DNA from: Pseudoips prasinana
Lineage: Eukaryota > Arthropoda > Insecta > Lepidoptera > Nolidae
Reading direction: 5' to 3'
Length of the DNA stretch: 64,000 nt
Assembly: GCA_951640165.1 (NCBI GenBank)
Contig: OX621242.1
Span: 16,547,501-16,611,500 of the forward strand
Shown: in pieces, positions 22,050-35,189 of the stretch
Numbering within the stretch: the stretch's first letter is position 1
How the letters are laid out: each line of letters starts with the position of its first letter
Translations under genes and position numbers: made by a program
The notes under the pieces: generated by a model
Told to the model about the DNA's origin: nothing
The model's database searches: none
What the model saw: the letters and a program-made list of their open reading frames with translations, nothing else

Positions 22050-22590
22050 TGTGTGTGATGTGTGATTGAGTGTGTGTGACCTTTACATAGTACCTACCAC
22101 TGATATAGCCTTCCATACATATTTAATTTGAAAATAAAAAATATATAAAAAAAATCCACTGAAAAATGGTTCCATTTCAAAAGATGCTAATTCATATGCA
22201 ACTCTATTTGGTATCAGTTGTGTATTATATGTTTTTGGAGTATTACATGAGGATATAGGAGCTTTCACCCTGTACGGCCGGCTATGTCTACTTCGCATCA
22301 TTGGCGGATAGGACGTATCGATTTTGTGATTTAAATGAAAAAATAAATGATAAGCGCAAATACGAGCGTAGGCATTCAAAAAGTAAATCAAACTAATGTA
22401 ATGTACAAACACGAAAAATAAACTGATAAATAATCACACGCTACACTAGCAAATGGCAACATTGTCGTATCCTTGCTATCACCAACATAATAAGTCTTAA
22501 GAAGTAAGAATGCGAGTTTATTGTTGCTTATATTTTATTATTACCCACGTGTTTTTGTAACGAGAGGAGGTTTCGTCTTCCACATTTTAT

Positions 22591-22664
22591 AATATGTTAA
22601 CTTATTAAATACCCTCCTAAAGTTTAGAATATGTTAACTTATTAAATACTCTCCTAAAGTTTAG
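22591..22664 (+). repeat. 37 bp tandem duplication
   Basis: Two units, 22591-22627 and 22628-22664, differ at one base (CCCTCC / CTCTCC). A recent slippage or unequal exchange event. Confidence 0.95.
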
Positions 22665-24040
22665 AATTATTTTCGTTCTAACTTCCGATACTTGGCAAAA
22701 AACTCTGTATTCATTCTCACAAAACATTTAAATTTCTTAAGGCCACAACATACCCTGCAACGGAACCCATAAATACCTACCTCTCTCTATTTCCGTGATT
22801 GTTAAATTGAGTATCATTCCCAATTATATAATACAAACATAAGTACGTAACCATGAACCTGGGAATTAATAAAATTAAATAATTTAGCCGACATTAGGGA
22901 AGAGGGCAGGCAGGAGTACTGCGAGAAGCGAGTGAGCCCCAATATCAATATTTAAGCGAGACACAAACGGCGCTCCAAGTCTGTTTGTCTTGTGCACCGC
23001 GACTCATAATAGCTAAAGGGCTGTTTACATTTCACTATACAATCTGGAATAACCTTGTTAACATTTTCGTGTTTCCCCTATTTCGCGATCATTCGCTTTA
23101 CGCCTTCCTGTAACATCGATATTTAGCCAGTCAATACTGGCTGAATAGATACGGAAACATCGCGCGGACGGTATGCAATGAAAAGATTATCTTAATGCGA
23201 CTGATATAGTCTCATTTGCAGTTATTTCCGTGCCAGGTTTTCTAACAAAATTGAGTCTTTGTTATTACCCTGTGCCAATAAACCCACACTCCTGTTAAAA
23301 GTATTTTAATGTTTATATACATTTGGATAACTTCTTAAGTTAAAGTTTTTAGCTCCAACTTAAGGATTTATCCAATCCAAATTTACAAGTATTTATTATA
23401 AGTAAATGTACCCGTTTAATAAATGATTTATCCAAGTTCATATAAATATTCCAACTATATCGTCTATTAAATATTCTTAAGAAAAAATATTTTCTGTATC
23501 TATTTCCCCGGTTCGTAGATGCTATATTATATTACTTTGTAGCAAGGCTGTTATTGAGATAGTGATATTTATAGGCAGTGACATTTGGAAACTTTTATGT
23601 ATTTTATGTCTAGGTATATTATTAAAGTACTTCCCGATAATTACATCGATTGATCTTTTGAGTTACGTACCATGTTAATAAAAAAAGAGTCCGTACGTAA
23701 GCCTTTTTACATCACTGGAATTTTACAAAAACAAGCGATTTGTAATTTAGGAATGGTTTAAATATCACATTCGCAACCATTCCAAAATTGAGGTGTTTGC
23801 AAAATGCGATGGAATGGGGGATTCAAATTTCAAAGTGAGCGAATTAGTTTAAGTGGGGTAACTCCGGAAAGGGCTTTATTTGCTCAATGTAAACTGATTT
23901 TTATGCTGTTGTTTTTTTAATAATAAAAATGGCTATTACCTCTTCTCTCTTATCTACGGAGTATATTCAAATCAGTGCAATAAACTTACATAAATAATAC
24001 TTTTAAAATACTCTCGATGCCATGATCCCGCCAATACCAT

Positions 24041-24310
24041 TATCTATATATATAAAAATCAATGCCACTTTTCGTTGTAATGTTATAACTCAACAACGCC
24101 TTTACCCATTTGGCTAATATTGGTCTTGAATTATTCGTGGAAGTCCGGGGAAGGTTTGCACGTAGAGAAAATTTAAAAAAGTCTTGCATAAGTGTAAAAT
24201 AAACATCTTTTAGCAAATAAAAATTTTTTTTTGCTTGAATAAATGAACTTAATAATCATTTTTTTATTACTATGCCTTATACGTAGCGAAGCACGTACCG
24301 GGCCGCTAGT
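24041..24310 (+). repeat. Short repeat (TATATATAAAAATC ... GGGCCGCTAGTAA)
   Basis: Begins TATCTATATATATAAAAATC, contains 'TTATAACTCAACAACGCC', and ends GTAGCGAAGCACGTACCGGGCCGCTAGT, similar in layout to the repeats at 57531-58200. No coding capacity. Confidence 0.5.
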
Positions 24311-27019
24311 AATATATATAATTGAGTGCGTCAGAACTACGTTGTTTTTTATTGTTTCCAGTGACCATTCAACCAATTGACATTATAACCCATCAGTAAC
24401 ACCCGTAATATTGTTTGCTAATGAAATCGGTCTTACGAGTGAGGCCGTGAGTGCCACAGGTTTAGTGCCGTGCGCGTTGAAGGTCTAAACAATGAGGCTG
24501 TAGATAGCTGGATACATCACGGTAGTCGACCTAATTACTGGAGATGATCTTAATTAGGGAGTGATACAATGTTGGTGATGAATGTCGATGTAAAGGTAGG
24601 GTGCATCTTACGTCTAGGGCCACCAGTGTAGCGATTGACATATGCAGTGTTAGCTGAAAAAAGAAAACACTGTTTAGATTTTCATAGGTATTAGATATTT
24701 TTTAACTGTCTCTTCACACAAAGTTTGCACATTGGCACGTTTGTATAAAAAGTTTTTCTGGTTTTATGAGTTTTGCAGTCTCGCAGTATCATAGTGTAGT
24801 CGATGCGACGTCCGTGAAAACACTTGCGCTTCGACAACCGCCCATCCTGCTTACATAATAAAGACGAATTGACAAGGTTGAAGTGTTTCCACCGACGTGG
24901 CGTCGACTGTACTGTATCAAATATAGAATCCTAGATTGCTGTTAATTTTACTTAAACTGCTTTATTCCTTTCGAACTTTCCTGAACTAATACAAGTATTA
25001 CATTATGTACCTAAAGAACGTTTTTTAAACTTGAGCGAACGCCTACCAACATTCTAGCACATGCATAAACCTAAATTTGGGAGAGAGGCATACCATGTTA
25101 ATACTTATGGAAGAGAAAAAATTTAAAAGGCTTTTCAGAACATAACCGAATGCGATAGGCGCGTGATGTGAGTTTGTTATGCGCGCGATAATGTGAGTGA
25201 GTTACACTTTTACTCGTTTCAACCGCGCATCATGAAATTTAATTTTTATTTATTTAAACTACTTAACAGGTTTACACCGAATGCGATTAAGTTATTATTA
25301 TTAATTATTACTAAGTAAATTGTGGGTCACCGTGACGGATTCCACCAGAGATTAAAATATCCACTCTTTTTCAGGCTATGTTATTACTCATATGCCTCTT
25401 ACAAGCTGTGCGAATTATACACACACTTGTTAGGACATTGGGTATATAACTTCCATCCAAAAAATATTGTTCTGAATGGAAGGTAAAATAAATTTACCTT
25501 CCATTACAGTCAAGCATGCACATTGTACCTATATCAACATTTCAATTGATTTTTCATATCAATATCCTACCAATTACTGCTTGATAGCACGATCAACAAT
25601 ATAGATTCAGTTCATCTGAGCTGCCGATTTAAATTGGGATAGTCTAGGTACTTAAATGTGGGCCAACTATTGATCTGAATAGGAAAGTGCTGCCTCATCA
25701 GGCTCTGTGAGTGAATTGCTCACAGATCCCGCCAACGATTGGATGTAATTAACATTGGGAAGTGGCTGTAACAAGTTGTTTATACTAAGAACCTATCTTA
25801 TTTATTAAATAAATTAGAAAGTTACTTAAATTGCGCTTACTTTATGAAAACGTTTTTTGTTCTTTAAATAATAAACATGCCATATTTTTTCCTCCTCAAA
25901 CCTCCTACGTTATTTTTATTTATATTACGTAAGTGTATATTTTTTTTATTTGTATTTTATTATATATTTGAAACATTATGTTTTAGTATACTTATGTACA
26001 TATTTTATTATTACATGCCATATTACATACCAGCAATCTTTCTTACCTGCTTGATATAGTCCATCCAACGGTGGTCTGGAAGAAATCAATGTTCAATACA
26101 GTTGTGCATACATTTAAACTAATCTGTAAATGTATACATTTTATGAATTTTGTGATGAGCTGTAATGTGTATCCTGTCTATATATCTAGGTATCTATGTT
26201 GCGCACCTATAGGATATGTAAAGTAGAACAAAGGTAGACTTATTGCAAATCGTTAGTGGGGTCTTAGTTAAGTACTTATTGGCTCGTAATTAGTTCTCCA
26301 TAAGTGATGGGCGCTATAGTTATTATTATAAATTTTTCTACCTATTTTGAGATGACCAAAAACATACATTGTAAAACTTAAAATGGTCAAGTTCCCATGT
26401 AGGTACATTTTAAATGAACGCTTAAATTGGGCTGATATTTATAACTATAGGCGTTGGACAACTGTATAAGGCCTATAGCAACATTCACCAAGTTCTCTAT
26501 TAGCTAATAGAAATACGAACATAAGTTTTATCCGTTGGACTGTTTAATTTTTAAGCAACAATTTAGGCGTTAAAATATATTTGTAAGCTTCCGTGTAGCT
26601 ATTAAAACCATTATTTAACCACTCTATTACCTTATCGTCTATTACCTCAAGAGTTGATCGTGGCCTACGGTCAATTTTTTAAGTATAATCCCCGTACTAT
26701 GGATATAAATCACTGATAGCGGAGGGATAGTCGATATTATAACACCACATCTCACACTTGTGATCTCAGAGCACACGCAAGAACTCACCATAAAGTTATT
26801 ATAACTTCATCTATTTAGTAAGGAGTTATTTCCCCAATGTGCGCATTGAGTACAAAATACTTACCTTTATTTAGTCAATGGCTCCCACATGACGGAACAC
26901 AGTAAAAATGGCTTGACGCCGGACTTGTGTACATGTGAGTGTGGTACAATGCCAGGTGCACCAAGCGCACTAAGTATTATTGACTTTAACAGCACTCTTT
27001 TTATCCTGCAGGGTGTTGG
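24311..27019. other. Intergenic, no gene seen
   Basis: 24420-25250 is less AT-rich unique sequence with no convincing frame. The rest is AT-rich. A hairpin lies at 25472-25509. The only notable frames (60-85 codons) are low-complexity or unrecognisable. Confidence 0.55.
25472..25509. repeat. 13-16 bp hairpin, 5 nt loop
   Basis: 25475-25487 and 25493-25505 are exact reverse complements (ATGGAAGGTAAA / TTTACCTTCCAT). Pairing extends by CTG/CAG with a one-base bulge. Confidence 0.85.
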
Positions 27020-27135
27020 TTGTAAAATAATAATAATAAAAAATCTTTATTTCATAAAAATTGTACAAGTTACTCATTTCCTGTGGACCCACACTAGGCA
27101 AGCCTGTATCGTGGAATCCGTATCTAGATTGTGGT
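27020..27135 (-). repeat. Possible LINE 3' end
   Basis: (AAT)n followed by AAAAATCTTTATTTCATAAAAATTG and a short body ending 'GTATCGTGGAATCC'. In reverse this reads as a tail with AAATAAAG, like lepidopteran LINE 3' UTRs. A weak call. Confidence 0.35.
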
Positions 27136-27149
27136 TTTATCTCTGACAT

Positions 27150-27330
27150 AGGTTGTCGACTGTTGTCTAATGACAACAACCGGGACTGATAGCTTAACTT
27201 ACACGGAGACCGTCCGATATTAAACCACTTTACCCACTTCATCCATCTATAGACTGCCCACGTGCCTAGGTGCTTCAGCAGGTCGTTTCACCTCGTCGAT
27301 CAATTACGGACTGGTGAAAGCAATTGGCTA
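27150..27330 (+). repeat. CCGGGAC-type dispersed repeat, partial
   Basis: TTGTCTAATGACAACAACCGGGACTGATAGCTTAAC, then ATTAAACCACTTT.CCCA and TCACCTCGTCGATCA.TTACGGAC, align with 11845-11995. Confidence 0.7.
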
Positions 27331-28449
27331 ATAATTAATAATGGCAAGCATAGTACAAAATTGGTGGCGCACACTGGATCGAAAATCGAGTTTCGTGTAT
27401 AAAAAATATTAACTTGTTTACTAATTGGAAATCAATGTCGTATTATTAGAAAAGTAATAAAATGTCATATTTAATTTTTTTTCATCGACCTACATAATTA
27501 TGTCTATGTAACTTGATTTTCGATCCAGTGTCCGGCGGCAGCATTTACTTTAGCGGTTAAGTTCATTCGTCCGCCAGTCTTGTATAATAAATGTTACGTA
27601 TACTTAGTCAACAGTTAACAAAAATTTTTGAAGTAAAACTTCTTTACACAAGCTTACCTTGGGGAGTAAGCTGGAGAATTCGTGACGAGAGCATTACGAA
27701 AAGCGTAATCAGGCGAGACGAACGGAAGTTGAGAGGGAGATATAAGATAGGGGAGATAGAAAGAGAAAAAAAATCGTTTTGTTGAGAGAGAGAGAGAGAC
27801 TCGTGCACACATTTTCGTCCTCTCTTTCTCTCATAGCCAGTTACGTTTTGTATAACTTAATTTCCACTCAACACTTGTCTAGAGGTTTCCGTACGGGAGT
27901 GAATCGAAGTATGCCTATGGAGGTTGCCACCGCTTGTACGAGCTGCAAGTACGAGGTCAGAGATCTTGGGTAGCTGAACAACGCTACCTCTGAAGAAACC
28001 GCTACAGGCGAGGATCTTATCCAATTATTTATGGAACGCTCTTCATCTCCTTTGGCAATTCCATATACAAATTCTAATGAGCATAGAACTGATACAAAAA
28101 TTAAGCATTTTATTACCGTCTCTAATTCAGCCTGACGATGCAACTCCGTTTGTTCGTCTATTGGTCACAATAATTTGTTACACAACTACCGATATATGAT
28201 TTAAAATTTATGTTCGTAAAAGGAGACAGAGTGAGGACACATTAGTACATAGTACTTGTTGAAGTGGAATATTATATAAAAGGAATAACATTTAAGATAA
28301 AAAGAGTTGTTAACATTTTTTGAGATAGCTTTAATCATTACCTTTAAGCTTTATGTTGTGAAATATCTAGATTATTTTGCACTTGATAGATGTAAATTAT
28401 TAAAATACAAGCAAAATAGATGTTGTCGATTATTTTACCAAGAGTTATA
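27331..28449. other. Intergenic, no gene seen
   Basis: 27655-27840 is purine-rich on the plus strand, including (GA)n at 27783-27800, then turns CT-rich. The 91-codon minus frame at 27868-28143 begins at TTG and has no family match I recognise. No gene called. Confidence 0.5.
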
Positions 28450-28684
28450 AGAATAATAATAAGAATAATATCCTGGGACATTATTCACACACGGCCATCT
28501 GATCCCAAACTAAGCAGAGCTTAGTTTGTGATCTGTAAATACCTACTTATATAGATAATTTACACCCAGACTCAGGACAAACAGACATGTTCATGCACAC
28601 AAATATTTGTCCCGGGTGGGAATCGAACCCACGACCTGCGGCGTGAAAGGCAGCGTATCTAACAACCACGCTAACAGGCCCGGC
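28450..28684 (-). repeat. SINE-A, near full length
   Basis: Minus-strand head with A-box GCGTGGTTGTTAGATACG and B-box GGGTTCGATTCCC, body with the 'CTGAGTCTGGGTGTAAATTA' core, and tail TGTCCCAGGATATTATTCTTATT. An internal piece around the TATGGAAA region is missing. Confidence 0.88.
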
Positions 28685-28754
28685 AATTCATTGTCAACTT
28701 AGTTATTCGGTATGTGATTTAGTAGTTTGGTTATAATTTCCATCACCTACTTAC

Positions 28755-28985
28755 CCATCTCATTCCATGAAGGGCGTAGAACTCGTCCCGAGGGAATATG
28801 TACCATAGAAGCGTCAGCAGCTTCTCTCTGAGTACTATGACCATCATTATGCGATCGCCAACCCGTCTGCCAAGCATGGTGATTATAGAATATCCCTACA
28901 AATTATGGGCACTACTCCATTTTGGAATTCTTTGAGAAGGCCTTTGTCCTGCCAGCAGTGGATGTTATTGGGCTGTGATGATATG
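28755..28985 (+). repeat. Degenerate SINE/LINE fragment with RTE-type tail
   Basis: Ends 'GGCCTTTGTCCTGCCAGCAGTGGATGTTATTGGGCTGTGATGATATGA', the RTE terminal segment. The upstream ATGCGATCGCCAACCCGTCTGCCAAGCATGG block is shared, inverted, with ~7900-7930. Confidence 0.5.
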
Positions 28986-29744
28986 AATAACTGCGTACAT
29001 ACTATCCAAAGAAGGTATGAAACCGTCTAAATTCCTTTACGCACTTAGCCTGTTTCTTTTTCTCTTAAAAATTTTCTTAGTTAGATTTATGTAAACCACC
29101 TTATTCTGTTTAACTTTTCGAAAAGTTCCTAAAAGTAATAAAATTATGTTCACTTCAAATGCTAATTTAATAATTTGGGGCGCCGAGCTGGGAGTAAGAA
29201 CCGCCATATCAGCCACGGTTACAGTGATTGCAAAAACTAGTAATTTCCACTGAACTTGGAATAATGGTCCCAATATAACTTGGAATATATCCCTGACTAA
29301 AAAGTAAAGTTCACTTGGCGCCTAAACGAATGGACATATTCCAAATAGTAATTTTACTGTTTGCACCCTTTTATCTTATTATACACGTTTCCATGAAATC
29401 AGATCCACCGTTCAAAAGTTACATATGATTTAACAATTGAAATCGGCGTTTATGATGGTAAGTTTACCTCCACTTTAAGCGTAAATCTCGCAACTATTGA
29501 ATAATTAATATGTAGTACGTACCATGTGTGGTATTAGTAACTTTCTGAAATTCAATATCAAAATATACTAGTAAAGATGAAAAACAGAAATAGGACAGCT
29601 TTTGAACACGTTTAAAAATAATTACTAACGCCAAAAATAGAGCTTTCAGAATCTGAACTGGGTTCAGCTTTAGTCATAATTATTTTCCGAATGTAGCCAA
29701 ATTTTAAATCCTTGTGTGATGGGTACAAAGGTTGGTTTTGTTGT
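28986..29744. other. Intergenic, no gene seen
   Basis: AT-rich. The 78-codon minus frame (29037-29273) has a hydrophobic stretch but no recognisable family. Confidence 0.5.
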
Positions 29745-29893
29745 TGGGTGTAATTTATCTATAATATATATGTATTTAGAAATATATAAGTATATTTATC
29801 AGTTGTCTGGTTGCCGTAGCACATGCTGTGCCTAATTTGGGATGCTGGCAGTTTGTGAGTTGTCCCAAGATATTTATTATTGTTATATGAAAA
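29745..29893 (+). repeat. SINE-A, degenerate, head missing
   Basis: GTTGGGTGTAATTTATCTA, TATCAGTTGTCTGGTTGCCGTAG and AATTTGGGATGCTGGCAG...GTTGTCCCAAGATATTTATTATTG follow SINE-A in order with many substitutions. Confidence 0.7.
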
Positions 29894-30049
29894 TGATTTT
29901 CCAAATATAGTCAAATTTGAAATGGGACAATCATTTTGTGATTTCTAGCTGAGGCCCAAATATTGACTTATTAGGATTGTGCAAAGACATATTCTCTGTC
30001 TTAAGTCTGAAAAACGGCGGTATTACATCCCATGCCTCAACCAGGTCGT

Positions 30050-30160
30050 GCTAGCTGGCCAGTACGAGATGGCTAGCCTATGAAACGTCCCTCGCAGGTG
30101 GCTAGCTCTCTTTAATAGTTGCTCCCTTTGTCAAAATTAGACCAGGAGGACAGTAGTGGT
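30050..30160 (+). repeat. SINE-B tail fragment
   Basis: AGCTGGCCAGTACGAGATGGCTAGCC... with AGACCAGGAGGACAGTAGTGG at its end corresponds to the tail of the minus-strand SINE-B at 40963-41326. Confidence 0.45.
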
Positions 30161-31365
30161 ATAAGATTAATTTATCTTACGTATACCAATTATATTCTAA
30201 ATTCCATTAACTTCGCTGATAGGACTAGCCTACTTCACTGCGAGAAATAATTATCTACTTACTTAGGAACATATACTTAGAAATGTCAACGACACAATTC
30301 ACTATACGGAAAATTAATAAAGCCAGATTATTAGAAATTTATTCTTGCGTAACCGCCCTACAGGCAAATAACTGCGCTGGCATCCCCTTATATTTTCGAT
30401 GTCAATACAAATATTGAAAAATCATTATCTACGTTCACTTTTTTTCTTTTCAAGTGAACACAATTTTCTTTAGATGGGTCTTAAAGAAAATTACTTTCAG
30501 TTCACTCGTTACATTTAGTCGTCTTATTCTCACTTCCAACAAAATAAATGTATTCTGCGAGACTTATTCATATTGACTTCTCAGGTGTGTCGACGAACCG
30601 AACATTGTTATCTTTATTTTTATTCAAACTAGGTTTTTTTCCACGGGTTCACCTGCGAAAATTATGAAATTGTGTTGTTGCTTCGTAGTGAATGCCTCAG
30701 CTGTCCAACAGAGGCAGTTCCAGTCACAACCCTCGCAGGTGTACCATAAAGTATACCAACACAGACAAAGTTGTAAAAAGCCAAAGGGTTTCAGAAGAAA
30801 GATGTAGTCGTTACCTATGTTTTTATAATGATTTACTCTTTTCTCATGTCCTGCGTACAAAGCAATCTATTTTTAGAGCAATCGATTATGCACAGATCCA
30901 GAAATCACATAAATTGTATATTTATTTTTGAACAAGATATATACCTCTTTGATAGGAAGCCGCTTATATCTTACGCACTGTAATAAAGATTAGTTACGAG
31001 GTCTTATAGGTCTCCAACGGCGCCTCACGGCCAACAAATATGTGATTTCATTGTGTATAGGCTTTTAGGTACCGATTACAACCTAAACCAGCCCTTATTT
31101 TGCCAATCATATTTTGCTCTAGCGTATTTATTACACCTTATTATTTCGTACGAAGTTGGTACCATTATTAACATACATTTGTTCACTAGTCTTTTTACAT
31201 AACTTACCGTTATCTATACCTACACTACACCATATAAAAATATTTGAAGTTAGTTTTAATAATTACATACATTCGTTTCCTAATCTTATTGGCATATACT
31301 TCGAACGTTTTACCACCATAATTTAAGCTTAACATAAAATTATACGTTTAAAGTTAGTAATAATG
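30161..31365. other. Intergenic, no gene seen
   Basis: AT-rich. Overlapping frames at 30624-30931 show no domain. Confidence 0.55.
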
Positions 31366-31570
31366 AAGTGCGGCGCAGCGGCTAAGATAGTCGCCTCGCC
31401 ACTTTGTGTCGTGGGTTCCAGTTCTGCGCCGGACAACTATTTGTGTGACCCATTAATAGTTGTTCTGAGTCTGGATGTAATTTGTCTCCGTTTATTATGT
31501 TTATAAAGTACCCCGCGACATAGGGATAAGATTACCTCATGCGGGCGTTGTCTATTTAAAAAAAAATATA
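31366..31570 (+). repeat. SINE-C copy
   Basis: tRNA-like head (GCGGCGCAGCGGCTAAGATAG A-box; GTGGGTTCCAGTTC diverged B-box), ACAACTATTTGTGTGACCCA, the core 'GTTCTGAGTCTGGATGTAAT', then GTACCCCGCGACATAGGGAT and an A-rich tail. A second copy is at 46516-46717. Confidence 0.85.
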
Positions 31571-31927
31571 TATTTTTTTTACTCATATTTGGTATTTTTT
31601 TTGCATTTAATTTGACTAAGAAGCGTTGTTTCTCTACTGTTAAATTGTATTGTGTATTATTTACATCGTACATTTCTAATTTACCCTCGGTATTTCGCGC
31701 CAAAACCAATTTGACACTTCTAAGGATACACCGTCATTTAATTAAGAACTATGTTACAATAAATGCAAGGATGTTGAAATTAATTTCAAAGTTAATACTG
31801 CATAGAATCGGAGGCATTACAAAGTATAATTTCTCTTGGATAAAAGATATAGAGTAGTAAAATAAATATATATAAAGTTCGTATTTCGTGGTAAAAACAA
31901 AAATTTGCAAAATCAGAGTATCTAACT
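31571..31927. other. Intergenic, no gene seen
   Basis: AT-rich sequence between two SINEs. The frames here (about 80-90 codons) show no domain. Confidence 0.5.
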
Positions 31928-32152
31928 AATAATAATAATATCCCGGGACATTATTCACAGACGGCCATCTGATCCCAAATTAAGCAGAGTGTGTACTATG
32001 GAAATCAGATAACTGATATAATACATATACTTACTACTTTTCTTTTGTAAATACATACTTACATAGATAATTACACCCAGACACAGGACGAACAGACATG
32101 TACATGCACACAAATTTCTGCCCTGGGTGACAATCCAACCACAACCACAACA
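31928..32152 (-). repeat. SINE-A, head degraded
   Basis: Tail (AAT)n-ATATCCCGGGACATTATTC, then the body in reverse to 'GAACAGACATGTACATGCACACAAATTTCTGCCCTGGGTG', where the head decays. Faces the plus-strand copy that begins 10 bp later. Confidence 0.85.
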
Positions 32153-32161
32153 CAAAAACAA

Positions 32162-32285
32162 AATTGTATATGTAGTAAATCAGTTACCTGCTTTCCATAG
32201 TACAAGCTCTGCTTAAATTGGGATCAGATGGCCGTGTGTGAATAATGTCCCTGGATATTATTATTAATAATATTTGTGTTCCAAC
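32162..32285 (+). repeat. SINE-A, 3' half only
   Basis: From 'TTGTATATGTAGTAAATCAG' to TGTCCCTGGATATTATTATTAATAATA. With 31928-32152 it forms an inverted pair sharing ~115 bp. Confidence 0.85.
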
Positions 32286-32317
32286 ACTGACCGACGAAAT
32301 AGGTGAAAATAAATAAT

Positions 32318-32412
32318 ATTATGCCCCACGCAGGTAGTGGCTGGTCTTCATTGAGACGAGCCGCAGTGGGCAATATTCGACCAGGAGGACATTATTATTA
32401 TTATTATCTTAC
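32318..32412 (+). repeat. SINE-B-like tail fragment
   Basis: GTCTTCATTGAGACGAGCCGCAGTGGGCAATATTCGACCAGGAGGACATTATTATT ends like the SINE-B at 40963-41326. Confidence 0.5.
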
Positions 32413-32979
32413 CGGCTATAAAATATAATATTAATAACAATATTATACGCAACTTACCTTTTCAATCAGTTGAATACATTTTTTTATATTTAATATGTTA
32501 CTTCAATCATTGTTACTATAATCTCAACTGAACGCTTAGTCCGAGTCTACAGAAAAAGAAACGTGTGAACGATTCCGAGCTCACTATGGGAACGAAGCAT
32601 TGTGATTGCCAACTCAGGACAGTATTAAACTATAAAGCTATATGCCCGGCGAAATCCCGTTTCGTTCTCACGTTTCGGTTTCTGCAATCTCATAATAAAC
32701 CCTCTAATAGTAACCGAAGACGTAGGCTAAGATGAACCGCTCGCCCATGAGAAGCAGGATAACTCTAGAATTGAATAAACCAATGTAATATGTGTCTGGA
32801 AACACTTTGTTCCGTAGCTTGAACGTATATTTTGAAAAAGAAAGCCAAGTGCTGTATACGACGCTTTGTCAACAATGACAAGTGGTAAAGCCGTGTAGAC
32901 TCTTCTAACGCCTGGTATGATGCAAAAACGTGGAATTCATGGAGTTCTCGAACGCATTCCGTACAAAAGCAATTGACGT
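32413..32979. other. Intergenic, no gene seen
   Basis: Unique sequence. No frame or RNA recognised. Confidence 0.5.
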
Positions 32980-33245
32980 GCCGGTTGACGTGGTAGGTAA
33001 ATGCTTGCCTTTCACGCCGCAGGTCGTGAGTTCGATTCCCACCCAAGACAGATATTTATGTACATGAACATATCTGTTTGTCCTGAGTCTGGGTGTAATT
33101 ACGAGTATCTATATAAGTATGTATTTAAAAAAGAAAAGTATTATATGTAAAATATCAGTTATCTCCGTAGTACAAGCTCTGCTTAGTTTGGGATAAGCTG
33201 ATTGTGCGTAAAAAATGCTCCAGGATATAATTATTATTATTATTA
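32980..33245 (+). repeat. SINE-A, near full length
   Basis: Head TTGACGTGGTAGGTAAATGC with CGTGAGTTCGATTCCCACCC, spacer with TGTACATGAACATATCTGTTTG, core CTGAGTCTGGGTGTAATTA, then the body and (ATT)n tail. Part of the 'GGTTTCCATAG' segment is shortened. Confidence 0.9.
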
Positions 33246-35189
33246 AAATATGACTCCGCCAAATACTATCATGACTCTTAGGATTCTGACGAATGTGTCT
33301 GTCTATCAGATCCAATGAATCAGCCTAATATATGGCGGAACCATCCCACGGCTAACACTAGTACTCCATTCAGGGCTTGTGGTTTATAGAAAAGAAGTTG
33401 TTTCTTTGCAGTACCATCTCACCTTATTAATGATAACAAATTTTAAGTTAGCCAAGACTATATCCCGAATAGAATAACATCGGTCCATTGCTTTTGTCGG
33501 CTCCTTTACCTCAATAATATCAAATAGGTTTATCTCGCTCACTATGTCCCTAATTTTACTATAGGTTATAATAGAATGAGCTCTATGTCTAGGTTAGGAA
33601 TTAGACAAAACTGAAATGCAGAATTCAATCTATTATTTATTAAATCTTTGGCTGTTTGTACATCATAAACTACGATCACGTAAAAACATATATCTACACA
33701 TCACTGTCGTCAAAATGTTATATATCAAGTTACAACCTTAGGTTTCAGAATTATTAATGAAATGTACCATTAATATGTAAAAGTCAAACACTGTTAAATT
33801 TAAAAGTTGATAAGTACAAACTATTGAACATTAAATTAATCCAATACTAAACGGTTATTTTACTTTCATACAGGTATACTTTTAATCATGTAATTATTAC
33901 TTACTAATTTACGTCACCTATTAAAAAAATCTTATGTAAGCTAAAGTCTAACAGTAGACACAAATTAAATTTTTGCTCACACATAAAGTATTTGAATATT
34001 AAAAAAATATTACAGATTATAAAACATATCACATATTTATAAATACATTATTTTATTACAGCGTACAAGATTGTATCCTTTTGAGAAATAAGAGCTAAAT
34101 AATATTAGATACAGTAATAAGTGAGCTAAGTAATTAATTCAAATTATGCTATAATTATAAATATATTATACAAAATAATAATTTGGCACTTTAATAGTCT
34201 GCTGCACCAATATACATACAACTCGGATAATACGATAGCCGTTTATAACGACAGGTCTTAAAATAATTCCTTGAATATTTTTTTGTTAAATTGAATTTAG
34301 GGTCAAACGGTATTTTTCGATCATTCTACAAGATTATAAATTAAAAAGATTTCTTTTTCCCTACATTAAACTAAAACTTAGTTCAAGGTACCTATTCTTT
34401 TGGTATTACGATGATTTAGCCTTTCCATGTGTTGCCAATGAGATAATGTACATTTTGAAAAATATGGGTAAGAAAAAGGGGTCGATTTGTTATATCTGAA
34501 GAACTATATACATATTAACGCAACTGACTGTATACTGCATAGCTTTTCACGCGACATTTGCGTTTGAAGTTTAAACTCGTAGTTATAAGGTATACAAGGA
34601 AGACATGATGATCTGCTTTTGCGATTATTTCGCAAAATCTTTCGGCTATATAGACATAACCATTCACTCAACACCATAACTCGCTGACATCACTTCTCGA
34701 TATAGTGACTTAGTATTACGTATTGCGATAGGTATATACAATATGTTGTAGCCTAACCACAGAAAGCCTTTAACAGGGCATATTAGTAGAAATCAGCTAT
34801 GTTAGGTAAACTTAAATCACGAATCTACGAATGTACACAAAAATATTTCTATGAATCTATGATCATCACAAATCAACGAATCGAATTATTTACATTTTAG
34901 ACAAACACAATACGTTGTCCCGCCACCCAGCAACCCATGTATTTGTACTTATTTCATAAAAAAATATGTACGTTCAATTATATCACAAAACGCCATCCAT
35001 TCCTCGCGCAGCCGACCGCTTCGAACTGAAACAAAACAATTATTGTATCTACAACATTGTCATACCTACCAAATGTCAAAATGGTATATTGTTGCTCTCT
35101 GAGCCGCTGGTCTGATATTTTACTATGCGTATCAGAATTTATATACATCTGAATGTGTGGGATAATGACTTGTTAATAAACCAATTATA
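33246..35189. other. Intergenic, no repeat recognised
   Basis: Almost 2 kb of AT-rich sequence without a recognisable repeat, frame or RNA. It separates the SINE cluster from the MITEs and the LRR gene. Confidence 0.55.

Larger units (their letters stand above)
21575..24040. other. Intergenic with small duplications
   Basis: Contains the hairpin/duplication at 21977-22049 and the tandem pair at 22591-22664. 22880-23220 is less AT-rich unique sequence without long frames and could hold a regulatory element. No gene seen; the 109-codon minus frame at 22083-22412 has no recognisable domain. Confidence 0.55.

Noticed and set aside
27868..28143. 91-codon minus frame with a hydrophobic N-terminal part
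   Set aside because: It begins at TTG without an ATG, overlaps another frame and matches no family I know.
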